A DNA stretch of 64,000 nt from Tribonema minus (GCA_017506865.1 JAFCMP010000457.1:248001-312000), one strand, 5' to 3'. Shown: positions 11,082 to 21,608, counted from the stretch's first letter. The notes: generated by a model from the letters alone, not told the origin. Translations and numbers: made by a program.

Positions 11082-12239
11082 GCCTCTTCCACGCCCGCTA
11101 AAACACAAACTAGCGCGGAAGAAAGCAGCTGCAGCGGCGGGCAGGAGGACGACGACGACGACTGGGAGGCCTATGCTGACGAGATCTGCAGAAAGGTAGT
11201 GCCCCGCCGCCGGCGCGGTCACTTCACGCACGGACTACAAGCCCGCCTTTCAAATGTTCTTCGACGTCAATACGAGGACTGCCTGGTGGAGGACCTAGAG
11301 GCTGCCTCGGCTGGTGCCGTGGGCAAGCCGACGCAGGCTACACTTATTGGTGACTTGCGTGACACCAGCCGCCGCCGCCAACAGGCTAGCGCGCGGGTCC
11401 TGGCGCAGCTGCGCAGCCAGCGTGCGTCCGGGGCAATGGCGTGGATGAGCGTGCCACCCGCTGCCAATGACCGCCCGGGTGCGGCGCCCATGTCCAGTAT
11501 GGCAGCAGCCACGATGATTATGGTTGCGATCTTTATAGACGGGTGGGGCATACAGGGCGAGGTGTGCCCATGGCGGTGCAGTGACGTGAGCCCCACCTCC
11601 ACGCATGCGATCAGCTGCCCCAGCCAGCACATACGGGGGCACAACGCGACACACACTGCCCAAAAGCGGTGCCTACAGCGCATCTTGAGACAGCACCATG
11701 TCTCTATTGTCCGCAATGAGGACGCTAGCGTCTTCAAGGTACCGGGGTATCGGGCGGACACAGTCATTGACCCAGGGTGTCTGCACTTTAGCAGTGCATA
11801 CCGTAACAAGGGAATAGTGCTAGACACAAGTGTGCGCGCGCCCACAGCGAGCTCGTACCTGACAGGCAAAACAAATGCCTCGAACACGGACGGCTATGCT
11901 GCTGGGGTGGGGGAGGACGCGAAGGTCAAGCACCACACCGGCACCTTGACGTCATCTTGGGCTTTTGTGCCATTCGTGCAGGAGTCGTACGGACGGCTGG
12001 GCAAGCAGACAAGCCTTTTTGTTAAGGAGTTGGCAATGCACTCAGCACTGTGCTCAGGGGGGGGGAAGGCAGATGTGTTACGCAAGGCCGGGTTAGCTAA
12101 GCGTCAGATCCACATTGAGCTGAGCATATCGCTGGCGCGGGAGTTGGCGGAGCGCGTCATGGCATACACACGTGGAGCGCGAATGCTGGGCTGTGTTGCG
12201 GCGCCGGTATCCAAACTCCTAGGGCACAGCGCAGACTAG
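11082..12239 (+). CDS. C-terminal part of LINE ORF: CCHC and restriction-like endonuclease region
   Basis: Open for about 385 residues to TAG at 12237-12239. The pattern CPWRCSDV, then H, then C, then a His-rich stretch resembles the CCHC knuckle that precedes the restriction-like endonuclease of R2/R4-type LINEs. Farther on, YRADTV, GIVLDTSVRAP and EDAKVKHH fit the PD-(D/E)xK-like core, followed by FVPFVQESYGRLG, typical of the domain's end. In intact elements this domain nicks the target DNA. No RT is present, as expected for a truncated copy. The family assignment is inferred from motif order only, so another early-branching LINE clade is possible. Confidence 0.6.
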   Translation, partial: ASSTPAKTQTSAEESSCSGGQEDDDDDWEAYADEICRKVVPRRRRGHFTHGLQARLSNVLRRQYEDCLVEDLEAASAGAVGKPTQATLIGDLRDTSRRRQQASARVLAQLRSQRASGAMAWMSVPPAANDRPGAAPMSSMAAATMIMVAIFIDGWGIQGEVCPWRCSDVSPTSTHAISCPSQHIRGHNATHTAQKRCLQRILRQHHVSIVRNEDASVFKVPGYRADTVIDPGCLHFSSAYRNKGIVLDTSVRAPTASSYLTGKTNASNTDGYAAGVGEDAKVKHHTGTLTSSWAFVPFVQESYGRLGKQTSLFVKELAMHSALCSGGGKADVLRKAGLAKRQIHIELSISLARELAERVMAYTRGARMLGCVAAPVSKLLGHSAD

Positions 12240-12317
12240 GCTGCTGCGTTGACGCAAGCTTTTCGATTGCATAGGCAACCCGGCCTCCCTTGGGCCTTTA
12301 TAAATACAAGTCCATAC
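11082..12317 (+). mobile_element. 5'-truncated REL-type LINE fragment inserted in B's LTR
   Basis: 1236 bp absent from the matching 3' LTR and flanked by a 5-bp duplication GTTCT (11077-11081 and 12318-12322). Its 3' end reads CCTTTATAAATACAAGTCCATAC without a poly-A tail. The same 3' end recurs in reverse complement at 33670-33709, and related tails lie near 43300-43570 and 50560-50850. Absence of the RT and a fixed 3' end point to target-primed insertion of a 5'-truncated copy. Confidence 0.72.
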
Positions 12318-12493
12318 GTTCTTGGTTGGCGGTTACAGGAAGTTGAGTTTGGTTGGTTGTTTTCTGTCACTTTCGGAGTGAGCGACAGCCTGATAACACA
12401 CATACTTGCTGGAGTGCTGCTGTGGGTTTCAGTGTGCTGTCTACTCTGTCTGTCACCGCTCTGGTTCGTCAACGTGCAGTGAAACCACGTCAT

Positions 12494-12511
12494 TTGGTTT
12501 CGGTACAAACG
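12494..12511 (+). promoter_or_regulatory. Putative primer-binding site of element B
   Basis: TTGGTTTCGGTAC lies one base after the 5' LTR. The equivalent places in A (minus strand, about 18199-18216, TTGGTTTCCGAGTAC) and C (minus strand, about 21345-21362, TTGGTTCACGGTAC) carry close variants. TGG pairs with a tRNA CCA end; which tRNA would prime cannot be told by eye. Confidence 0.55.
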
Positions 12512-12704
12512 ACGCAGTACAGACGACCTGGCTGTTGCATCGGCAGCGAAGTCGCGAACCAGAGCACCCTCACACGCGCACGTCTAGTGCCCAAGGAGCT
12601 TCGTCACTTCTTGGACCACTCTCGGCGGAGAGCATCGCACAGTCCACTGCGCGTGGCGTCACGAGCAGCACGTCAGCCGAGCACGGCTCACCTACTGCCC
12701 TTCT

Positions 12705-14394
12705 GTGGCGGATACTCCGCTGCAGCTCGTTCAGAGGCGAGACTTGAAGCCTATGGACGCGGGCGGATCGCCTACTATGGCCAATCCGGACGCTAATGCG
12801 TATCACAGGCGCGCTCCCTCTACGACCCACTGGCAGCCGAGTGCAGCAGCTGGCGACAGCCAATCGTCAGCAGCGACATCGGCAGGCCCATTCATCGCCC
12901 GTAATGACCTCGGCTCGGCGGCTAAGGCATCTAGCAGCGGTGACGAGACTTTAGCCCGCGGTTTGGCCGTTGACTACCCTGGCACTTTCAACACGCCTAC
13001 TCGTGGCCAAGCGAGCATCCGTTCCACGAGCACCGGCAGTGTTGACGGCCTTTTCGGCCATTCGGAGCAGCAGGATGTCGACCGTTTCGACGCCAGTCCT
13101 CGCAGCATCCGACAAACGACACTCATCAGCGGCAGGGGGGGTGAGGAGCAGCTGCGTTGCCAAGAGCAGCTGCTTGCGTCAGGCGTCCCCGAGCACACGC
13201 GTGCCCCACTGAGCATCGCCTTTGCTGATTTGCAGCAAAAGTACGCAAAGGTCGAGGCGCAGCTCATGGCGCATCAGGAAGTGGCGGTGGCGCAGGAGGC
13301 TGCGCAGGCACAGTTCGCGGCGGACGTCCGCGCGGATCTCAACGCGTTCCGGCGGCGCCTTGATCGCGCAGAGTGGTGCGCAGAGGAGAACAAGGTGCGC
13401 GCCACGAATGCAAAGCAGTTGGCATCACACCTTGCCAACACAATCTCCCAGCACGTCCTTCCGCAAGTGGACGAGCTACAAATGCGGCAGACGGAGGTAG
13501 CACAGCACGCGGCATGCGAGGTGCAAGCCGTCACGGATTGCGTTACCAGCCTCACCACCCGTGTCGACGAGCTCATGACGTCCATAGCTGGCCTGCGCGA
13601 GGCTCAGGCTACGCGATTCTACACGCCCGCTTCAGCCTTGCAGACTTCTGCACATGCCGAACTTTGCGAACGCAACCTGCGCGCGCTTGGCAGCAGCGGC
13701 GGCCGCGACGTCAGCCGCCGCGCTGTTGACGTGCGCTCCATGCTCAGCTCCCACGCCGCGCAACCCTCGGCAGCACCCGCGCGCTCCGTCGCTAGCGCGC
13801 CAGCGCAGGACCTCTCAGGCCGCGCGTCATCATCGTCGATCGCGGCTACCATCCCCGTCCACGCACACACATCTCAGCCGGATCGCTACCCATCTATGGT
13901 CGCCGCGCCTGAGCCTCACGGCGGCGACTTCGCCTCAGCCTCCAGGCGCAGCAGCCTGCTGGACATGCTCAAGCCTGACGCGCGCGCGCAGCTCGACGGC
14001 GCGGCACGTCAAGCCAGCCAGCCGCATGAATACGCTATCACGCAGACGCTGCTAACGCAGGCGCGCCTTGAGGAGCAAACAAGGGCAGAGGCGCTGGCGG
14101 CGGCGGCGCAGCGCGAGCACGACCGCGCTCAACAGCAGCTTGCGGAGCGGCGCCAGCAAAACATACAGCACCGCTGGGAGGAGGAGATGGATGCACGGGC
14201 AGCACTGCGGCAGGGCGCCATGGACGCGCGCGAGCGCGACCTAGATGCTCAGCAACGCGCGCTGGAGCAGGCCCAGTCGCAGCTGTCGCGCGCACGCGCT
14301 GACGCTGACTACGACGCCGACAGTTACAGTGCCCCCGGACGCAGCAGCCATGCTGGTGGCGCGCGTCGCGCCGCGCCTGGCGCCGGCGCCAGCG

Positions 14395-14425
<31 letters not shown>

Positions 14426-15740
14426 TGGCGGCGGCGGCAGCGGCGGAGGCGGCGACGGCGGCGGCGGCGGCGGCGGCTTGAGTGCCAGCAGCAGCGGCAC
14501 AGGCGGCGCCCGCCCTAGCGCCGCAGCGCCGGCAGCAGCAGCAGCGGCGGCGGCGGCACCAATGGCAGACATCTCCGGCTTCGACGACGAGGGCTACGCG
14601 CTCATGCGCTTCTCCGTCACGCTCCACGAGAAGCAGTACGTGAAGACTAAGGTCGACACGGACAGCGTCACAGCGCTCACCCTCCTCAAGAAGCAGCTTC
14701 CAGCCAAGTTCAAGGCTGCTGCTACCGCCCTCCGCCAGAAGAAGCTTTGGCCGAACCTGCGCAACGCTGACGACTTCGGCTGCGACTGGTTCGAGCAGGC
14801 TGTGTACGGCATCTGCAACTGCATCACGAACGGCGGCGGCAACCACCATCGCCTGGCGCAGCTGCAACGGCAAGCGCGTGCCTGGGTGGAGCAGGGGAAC
14901 GCGCTCACGCCCGCAAAGCGCGACGGCGCGCTGCTTGAGTGGCTGTTTCACCGCATCGCTACCTTCCTTGAGATCGAGGAGCCCACCACCATCGCAGCTA
15001 GCCTCATGAGCTGGTCACTGCGTGGGGGCCTCTCTCTAAAGGACTTCATCATCGAGTTTGCGGACGCCAAGACCATGGCGACCTCCCTCGACCCCTCGCT
15101 GGACGTCATCGTCCTGTCAGCGCTCCTCCAGCTACTTCGTCGTCACTACACGAACCTGTCAGCGCTCTTCAATCCCATCAGCGAAGCCCCCGCGCGGTAC
15201 ACCTCGGAGGATCTGCTGGCAATTCTTGCCAAGGAGGCCGGCGGCGGCGCATTGCACACCTCGCAGCCCCCTGACCCCCGTTACCCAGTATTTCCCACAG
15301 ACCTTGCGTCGTACAATAAGGGGGTTGGCGGCGGCACTGGCAGCAGCACTGGTGGCGCAGTCAAGCAGTCGCCCTACAACAGTCCCGCTAGCGACAGCAG
15401 CGCAGCACTCACTGTGGATCAGCGCCAACAACTTCAAACGGCGTACGCGATATACGAGTTCCACACTGCACCTCAGGGCCGCGCTTGCTTCAACTGCGGC
15501 AGCACTGACCACGGATTCGTCAACTGCGATGCAGACTACAACAGCGCAAACTGGGACGCTGCTGTCAAGCGGCTACCATGGGTACAGAGATTCAAGCCGC
15601 ACAGCGACGACGACTTCAAGCAGCTGTGCGCACGCGCGAGGCAGGGGATCAGCAAGGGCGAGCAGGGTAAATCAGCGATAGCGGCACACAGGCGCGACGG
15701 CGACGGCACGGGCCGCAACCATGGCGGTCACAACACCTAG
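12705..15740 (+). CDS. Element B Gag polyprotein
   Basis: 1011 residues in one open frame. After a Ser-rich start there are coiled-coil stretches (about residues 150-290 and 440-540, rich in Glu, Gln, Arg and Ala), then an LLDMLKPDARAQLDGAARQ block also present in element C. A poly-Gly/Ser run (about 563-590) is followed by a capsid-like helical domain (about 620-850), and a CCHC zinc knuckle CFNCGSTDHGFVNC lies near residue 926. Gag would assemble virus-like particles and package element RNA. The capsid segment has a clear homologue on the minus strand at 18430-20570 in element C. It looks whole. It is longer than typical gypsy Gag because of low-complexity insertions. Confidence 0.85.
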
Positions 15741-15742
15741 GG

Positions 15743-17543
15743 GTGCAACCCCGCGCCAGCCCTCGGCGTGGGGGAGCACTTGGGGGTACAAGTGTCGTGG
15801 GGGGTGGGAGTGACGCCCTGCCCCAGACGACAGTCAGCGCGCACGGCGCGCCCGTGGTTGCAGCAGCTTCACTACAGCAGCAGCAGCCGCACATCATCGC
15901 TCAGCAGTGGTCAACTCCGGCGGCATCAGCTCCTCAGCACCAGCAGCCGTCGATCATGGCAGCAGCATCATCCCTGCAGCAGCAGCTGCCATCTCTTCTG
16001 CACACGCACAGCACTGCCACACATGGAACCAGCGCACCCGCGCCGGGCACGGCGCCGGGAATGGCTTCCACACTGCGGGCACCCGCACTTTCCTTCACAC
16101 CTGCATCGCCATCCCCGTCGCAGCAGCGCGTGCTGCCGCCGCGCCGCCACAACGCGCAGCAGCGCTCGCCGGACTTAGAGGCGGCAGGATTTGCGACTTC
16201 ATACTCTGCAGCTGTGCTGGCATCACGCACGACGAGCGCCGCGCCGCAGCGTGGCGCATTGGTGCGTCGCATGTCAGCGACCAACATAAGCATCGGGGAA
16301 TCGCGCGATCAAGGGGGGGTGGGGGCTGCCCCAGCTACTGCGGCAGCAACTCCAGCGACGGCGGCGCCAGCGACGGTGCACGCTACTTGAACTGCCACAT
16401 CGACATCAACTCCTGCTCCAAGCCCAGCAGCACCCACTTCAGCGGCATCTCATTGGTGTCGACGTCAACTTCAACTGCTCCGACGTCAACTACGTCAGCG
16501 CTTTGGTCTGCGCGCAACGTGCACTCCAACGCTTTCGTCTAAGCGCAACTCGCGTGCCGTGGCCTATGCCGTGGCGCCGCCTGCGCTGGCGACTCTTCCT
16601 ACGTGCAGCACGCGCACCGCGGCCTACGCCATGGCGCTGCATGCACTGGCGACTATACCGACACGCATTCCGCGCACCGTGGCCTACGCCATGGCTGCGC
16701 CTACGCTGGCAACTGCTTCTGCGCGCAGCGTGCGAGCCGCGCCTCATGTCGCAGCGACGCCTGCGCTCAGCCTGGTGACTTCTTCTACGCGCAGCCTGCG
16801 CACCGCGGCCCGCGCCGCGACGGCGCCTGCGCTGGAGACTTCTTCTGCGCGCAGCGTGCGCTCTGCGGCCCGAGCCGCGGCGGCACCTGTGCTGGCATCC
16901 TCTTCTACGCGCAACACACGAGCGCGACGTGCGACACCATCTCGCATACGCAACCATCTACATAGGCGTCCGCGGCGACGCCCTCTTCATCAGTGACAGC
17001 GCCCTTAGCGGTGCTGACGCATTTGGCTCCAGCGGCCGACATAGCTGCTGTTCCAGTGGCAGTGGCTCAGCATCGACGGCGCGCACTCAGCTTGTACGCG
17101 CCACCCGTGGCTGCCAGGCTTCTGCTTGGTCACCCGCTTTTCGTCGCGGTGCCACCACATTCAAGCGATCATATCCAGCAACGCGTGGGCACGTGCCCTG
17201 ATCAAGCACATATGTTCGGCGGCGTACTGGAGTGATGCAGCTAGAGTTAGTGGGCTAGGCTAGCACATACAGTGGGGACTATGCAGGGCGACAAGCAGCA
17301 AGGCGGAGGCAGACATATATACTATAGTGCTGTGCTAGTTCTGCTGTAGTTGTATGCCACATGACAGTAGTACAGATCCGCATTCGTTTTTCGTGCATAG
17401 CATACAGGCGCTGGGTGAGAGACAGTTAGCATGTGTGCTATTGTGCAGGTCTTGCACTTGTGTCATGTTATGACTGCAGTGGCATAGTGAAGTCATGGTT
17501 GCTTCCCTTTTATCGGGCTTAGCAGAGCCCTAGGGGGGGTGAC
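15743..17543 (+). other. Element B 3' internal region: alanine-rich sequence, 60-bp tandem array, polypurine tract
   Basis: About 16550-16920 is a tandem array of roughly six degenerate 60-bp units (peptide period near 20 residues, built on RTxAYAMAAPxLATxSARSV in one frame). The remainder is GC-rich low complexity. The polypurine tract (17531-17543, TAGGGGGGGTGAC) closes the region directly before the 3' LTR. No enzyme domain was seen. Confidence 0.6.
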
Positions 17544-17789
17544 TGTGGTGCCACTGGGTAGTGTCACCTGCTTCAACTCTCTGTTTCCTCAGGATTGGGT
17601 CAGTTCTGCTCAGCCAGAGACAGTTCTTGGTTGGCGGTTACAGAAAGTTGAGTTTGGTTGGTTGTTTTCTGTCACTTTCGGAGTGAGCGACAGCCTGATA
17701 ACACACACACACTTGCTGGAGTGCTGCTGTGGGTGTCAGTGTGCTGCCTGCTCTGTTTGTCAATGCTCACGTGCAGTGCAAGCACGTCA
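17544..17789 (+). repeat. Element B 3' LTR
   Basis: Begins TGTGGTGCCACTGGG and ends CACGTCA. Uninterrupted counterpart of the 5' LTR. Followed by CAGA, the target duplication. Confidence 0.87.
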
Positions 17790-18216
17790 CAGACACTGGA
17801 CCTGAAGTGCTGTCGCTGCTCCCGATGGTGGACAAGTGGTGCGGAGCCGCCGCAGCAGCGTCAGTTGCAGGCCCTGGCACAGGCTCTGTTCTCACTGCGC
17901 TGCCGCTTGCTAGCTCGTTCGCACTCTGGGCTGGTACGACTGCTCCACCAGCAGCGCCTCCAGCCGCGGCGGCCTTGATCGCAACAGCATCTGCCAGTGA
18001 TGCTGCGCGTCCCACGGACAAACTCCGTGACCTCTGCACACGCCTCGGCTCCGGGTTGTGGCCATAGGGCAGCTTGGCCAACACAACTCCAGAGCTCCGC
18101 GTTGCGCGAGAGTTTACTCCTGATGCAGCACGCGCCGAGTCCTGCTCGTGCGCCATGGTACCGCTATCGCCTGGTGGGTTTGGTCAAAGGTCGTCTTTTC
18201 GTACTCGGAAACCAAC
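17790..18216 (-). other. Element A 5' leader and start of its coding region
   Basis: Lies between A's 5' LTR and the element B insertion. It contains the putative PBS (18199-18216) and an open stretch (17790-18156) encoding an Ala/Ser-rich peptide without a recognised domain. It may be the N-terminus of A's first protein. Confidence 0.55.
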
Positions 18217-18408
18217 TGATGAACTAGCCTCCGTACTCAGGGAACAATGCAGAGAAGACACCCACACACAACACAGCTGACCGAACTGTGCTATGTGTAT
18301 TCTGGGGCTGCTGCTCTTGTCTGAGCCAAACAACCAACAACGGACACTCTCGTAACTGCCAACCGTAACAGTTACAGGTGACACTCCAACATCCAGTGTC
18401 ACCACAGA
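18217..18408 (-). repeat. Element A 5' LTR
   Basis: Nearly identical to 1720-1928. Outer edge followed by GAAG (18409-18412). Confidence 0.88.
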
Positions 18409-18429
18409 AGACACCGCGGGCGCCGCTGC

Positions 18430-21340
18430 TGTGGCAGTGCTCCGTGGTGCTGGTGCTGCTGCATGCACGGCGCTCAACGGCGCCGCCGCAGCAGCAGCGT
18501 GCGCCACAACGGGCGCAGTGCCCGCGGGCACCGCTGCCGTTGCAGCGCTCTGTTGCGCAGCCGAAATAGGTGTGGCGCTTGCTGGCGCCGCTGCAGCTGG
18601 AATTTCATGTGGTCGCTGCCGCCGCTGTGACACAGCCGCTGCAACCACGAGCGGCTGCTGCGGCTGCTGTTGAGCAGCTGCTGCAACCGCGGGCGCGCCG
18701 TGCGCGCTGACTGATGTCGGGGGCAGGGCGTCAATCCCACCCCCCATGACACTAGTTGAAATGGAACCCCCGAATGCTCCCCCCACGCCCAGTGTTGGCG
18801 CAGGGTCGCACCCCTATCCTGAAGCGCTGTCCGATCCATCGCTAGGTGCTGGCGAGCCCGGCGGCACGCTGCCGCCACCGGTGGTGCCACTGCCTGCGGT
18901 AGACACTGGAGAGCCCGGCTCCTCGCTGTCGTAGTCACTGTAGCCGAGGTAGTGGAGCCCATCGCCTTCAGCGTCGCTGCCACTGTAATAGTCGTCGCCG
19001 CTGCCACCATCACTGCTGCCACCAAGCCCCTGCCTATATGAAGCCAGGTCTGTAGGAAAGATGGGGCAGTTCTCTCTAGGTGCGGTAGCGTAGTGGTCGG
19101 CGATCTGAGCCTCGTCTGCCAGAATAGCAAGCAGCTGCTCTGAACGATACATGGCAGGCTCGCAGATGGCATGCTTCTAGGCGCCTGAGATGTTCGGGTA
19201 GTGGTGGCGCACAATCCGTAGTAGCGCGGTGACCACAATGTGATCAAGGGAGTTATCGAGCAATGTGGCGGTGTGGGCAGCATCCGAAAACTCGATGATG
19301 AAAAGCTTGAGCGCCAGCCCCTGACGCAGTGACCAGTTCATCAGGTTAGCGGCGACTGAGGTAGGCTCCGCAATCTCCAAGAACTTGCCGATTTTGGTGA
19401 AGAGCCAGGAGAGCAGCGCGCCGTCGCGCAGGCCTTGCTCGCCGCCCTGCGTCTCCCAGGAGGACGCCTGACGTGCCAGCATGCCGAGCCGAGGATGGTC
19501 GCCGCTGCCGTTGGCTATGCAGCTCACAACGCTGTATACCGCAGTGTTGAACCACTCGCAGCCAAAGTCGTCAGCATTGCGTAGGGCGGGCCATAGTGGC
19601 TGCTGTTTCTGACGAAGGGCGAGCGCTGCCGACCGAAACTTGCCCGGAAGCTGCTTCTGCAGGGAGGTGAGGGCAGAGACGTTGCCCTGGTCGACCTTGG
19701 CCTTAGGAAACTGCTTCTCATCCAGGGTTACGGCAAAGCGCATGATCGCGTACCCTGATGCGTCGAAGCCTGCCAGGTCCACCTCTGCTGCTGGTGCTGC
19801 TGCCGTCACGGAGGCGCGGCACGCGCTGTTGTTATCACCGTAGTGACTGACCGTGGCGCCGCTGGTTGAGCCACCACCGCCATCGCCGTCACCGCCGCCG
19901 CTGCCGCCGCCGCCAGAGCCACCGCCACCGTCCGAGCTGTTGCTGCCGCCAGAGTCGCCGCCGCCGCCAGAGCTGCCGCTGCCGCCAGAGTCGCCGCCGC
20001 CGCCAGAGCTGCCGCCACCGTAGCGCGCACACCCTTGACTGGGAGCGTTGACGCTGTTGGCGTCGCGGCCAGCACGGCTGCGCACGCTCGCGTGCTCCAG
20101 CGCGCGCCACTCCGCGCGTAGGCAGGCCTGCTCGGCAAGCAGCGCTGCCTGCTGCGCGTCCAGTGCACGTTGCTGCGTGTTGATCTCGCGCTGCTGCAGC
20201 AGTGCCTGCGCGTTCAGCTGGTCCTGCTGCAGCAGCTGGCTGAGCTCCTCCTGTCTCTGATGAGCACGCTGACGCAGTGCTGCCTCCGTTAGCGCCTCCG
20301 ATTGCCGCTGCTCTGCTAGGCGAATCTGCGTCGGACTCTGCTGCATGAGCATGTAGGTGGCTGGATGGCGTGCCTGACGAGCTGCGCCGTCGAGCTGCGC
20401 GCGAGCGTCCGGTTTAAGCACGTCCAGCGGGTCGCCGCGCTGCATCGCTGCATGCTGTATGCACAGCCCTGCACGCGGCGGCGTGCATGCATCGCCGGTG
20501 ACGGTGCGCGTCGATGATGATGCTGCAACTGGCGCGGCGGGCGCGCTGCGCGGCGCTGAGGCAGTCTGCAACACCGATGCGCGCGCATATCTCTGTGTAT
20601 ACTGACCAGCATGGCGTACATGTCGTTGTAGCGGCGCTCCAGCCTTGTTGCAAGGGCCTCAGCACGGTCCTCTGCCGCTTGGAGTTGGGTGTTGATGGTA
20701 TGCATGTGGGCGCGTACCTCGAAGCCGATGATGTGGCTGTTGTCGGCGTGCAGTTGTCGCCGGAGCTCTGCAGCTAGCTGCTGCATTTCACCCCCCCTTT
20801 CCCAGGCAGAGTAGCTGTTGGAACGTGAGGGTGGTATGGCGTCGTGGTAGCCATAGGTGGGCCTAGTGTCGTTGCCGGTGCCCACGGCCACGCCGTGGAC
20901 AGATGTTTGCTCCATGCTACGGGGCGTCTCAGCGGCCAAGCCGAAACCACCACTGGCAATGGAGCTTCTCGCCGATGAGCTAGACACAGACGGTTGGCGA
21001 TCATCGTCTGCCGTTGCACCAACGGGTGCGCGAAAGAAGGGAGCCACACCATCAGGGGCGGCCTGCCGGAGCACAACAGGCGGCACAGCTGTGGCTGATA
21101 TGCGATCTCCACGACTTACTGGCTGCAGCGGGACCTCCGCCACAGCGTGGACGACGGAAAGGCGGCGCCCGGCCTTCCAATCGTCTGGTCCACGCGCAGT
21201 GGTCATCGCCTTCTTGGCGAAAAGGCTGCCTATGAGGGGCGAATCTCCTTCGGCAGCAGACGTACGCGTTCCATGCTGGCGCTCCCAGCCAATCGGCATT
21301 TCGTGTAACTGCTGCAGCAGTACGGGTCTAATGGTAGGCC
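18430..21340 (-). pseudogene. Element C Gag (fossil)
   Basis: Minus-strand Gag homologous to that of B. Shared blocks are LKPDARAQLDGAARQA (near 20370), a Gln/Arg/Ala coiled coil, a Ser/Gly-rich spacer, the capsid-like domain (about 19180-19800, with VTLDEKQFPKAKVD and NADDFGCEWF) and LLAILADEA near 19120. The N-terminal third (20570-21340) is Ser/Ala-rich with a coiled coil. No zinc knuckle was seen before the sequence is cut by element A. It appears broken in a few places, whereas B's copy is open throughout. Confidence 0.75.
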
Positions 21341-21362
21341 GCGTTTTGTACCGTGAACCAAT

Positions 21363-21566
21363 TGAGGGGTTTGCACTAACACTGACCAATGACAGACAGA
21401 GACGAGGGCACTGACACTGCACAACAGCACTCAAGCAAGTGTGTGTGTGTTATCAGGCTGTCTCTCTGTTGTGAGCAGAGGACAACCAACCAAAAACGCA
21501 ACTGTTGTAACCGCCAACCAACTGCAACTGACAGTTGAACTTAGGTGACACCCCAGTGGCACAACA
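21363..21566 (-). repeat. Element C 5' LTR
   Basis: Right part (21435-21566) is a direct match to 1-132. Left end is set by TG next to the PBS-like site. The outer edge abuts a long C run. Confidence 0.75.
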
Positions 21567-21567
21567 G

Positions 21568-21608
21568 CCCCCCCCCCCCCCGAAAGCCCCCCCCCCCCCC
21601 CCCCCCCC
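21568..21608. repeat. Two poly-C runs (14 and 22 C) at the element C junction
   Basis: C14 (21568-21581), GAAAG, C22 (21587-21608). The related repeat at 23066 has only five C at the matching place, so the expansion is local to the junction. Confidence 0.9.

Larger units (their letters stand above)
10998..12492 (+). repeat. Element B 5' LTR, split by a LINE insertion
   Basis: LTR sequence is 10998-11081 plus 12318-12492. The 3' LTR (17544-17789) shows the uninterrupted arrangement, which fixes the LINE insertion point exactly. Confidence 0.85.
10998..17789 (+). mobile_element. Element B: gag-only LTR element nested in element A
   Basis: Plus-strand element with a 5' LTR at 10998-12492 (enlarged by a LINE insertion) and a 3' LTR at 17544-17789. 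The target duplication is CAGA (10994-10997 and 17790-17793; one further A matches on each side). The interior encodes a 1011-residue Gag (12705-15740) that looks whole, then about 1.8 kb of alanine-rich and tandem-repeat sequence. No protease, RT or integrase was found, so it would depend on Pol from elsewhere. It shares LTR start, PBS-like site and polypurine tract with A and C. The LTRs differ by roughly 3-4 percent, so the insertion is somewhat older than or similar in age to that of A. Confidence 0.85.
1720..18408 (-). mobile_element. Element A: Ty3/gypsy chromovirus-like LTR retrotransposon carrying a C5-cytosine DNA methyltransferase
   Basis: Minus-strand element bounded by LTRs at 18217-18408 (5') and 1720-1928 (3'), which begin TGTGGTGACACTGG and end in CA. 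A 4-bp target duplication GAAG flanks it (1716-1719 and 18409-18412), both inside element C. The internal order, read on the minus strand, is leader, alanine-rich region, aspartic protease, cytosine methyltransferase, alanine-rich linker, reverse transcriptase, RNase H, integrase and chromodomain. Element B (10998-17789) is inserted near its 5' end. The LTR pair differs by only about 2 percent substitutions, so the insertion is young, yet the coding region is open in several separate frames and looks broken in roughly four to six places. No capsid domain or zinc knuckle was found in the parts belonging to A. Confidence 0.88.
1..21566 (-). mobile_element. Element C: outer gag-only Ty3/gypsy-type LTR element, interrupted by element A
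   Basis: The outermost element of the nest reads on the minus strand. Its 5' LTR is at 21363-21566. Its 3' LTR runs off the left window edge (1-132 visible). The two LTRs match each other in direct orientation and are preceded and followed by PBS-like and polypurine sites shared with elements A and B. Its own DNA is 1-1719 and 18409-21566, about 4.9 kb; the rest is element A, inserted with target duplication GAAG. It encodes a Gag homologous to that of element B, but no polymerase, protease or integrase was seen, so it looks non-autonomous. The 1-740 end is the inverted counterpart of B's 16985-17789, making B and C close relatives. The coding part looks broken in a few places. The outer target duplication cannot be tested because the left end lies outside the window. 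Confidence 0.8.

Noticed and set aside
12294-12310. TATAAATA as a promoter
   Set aside because: It belongs to the conserved 3' end of the LINE and recurs at the other LINE tail (33670-33709); no gene begins after it.
14241-14951. 236-codon minus-strand frame within element B Gag
   Set aside because: Shadow of the capsid and poly-Gly coding on the plus strand.
16490-16957. Arg/Ala-rich frames on both strands
   Set aside because: Product of the 60-bp tandem array, with no start context or domain.
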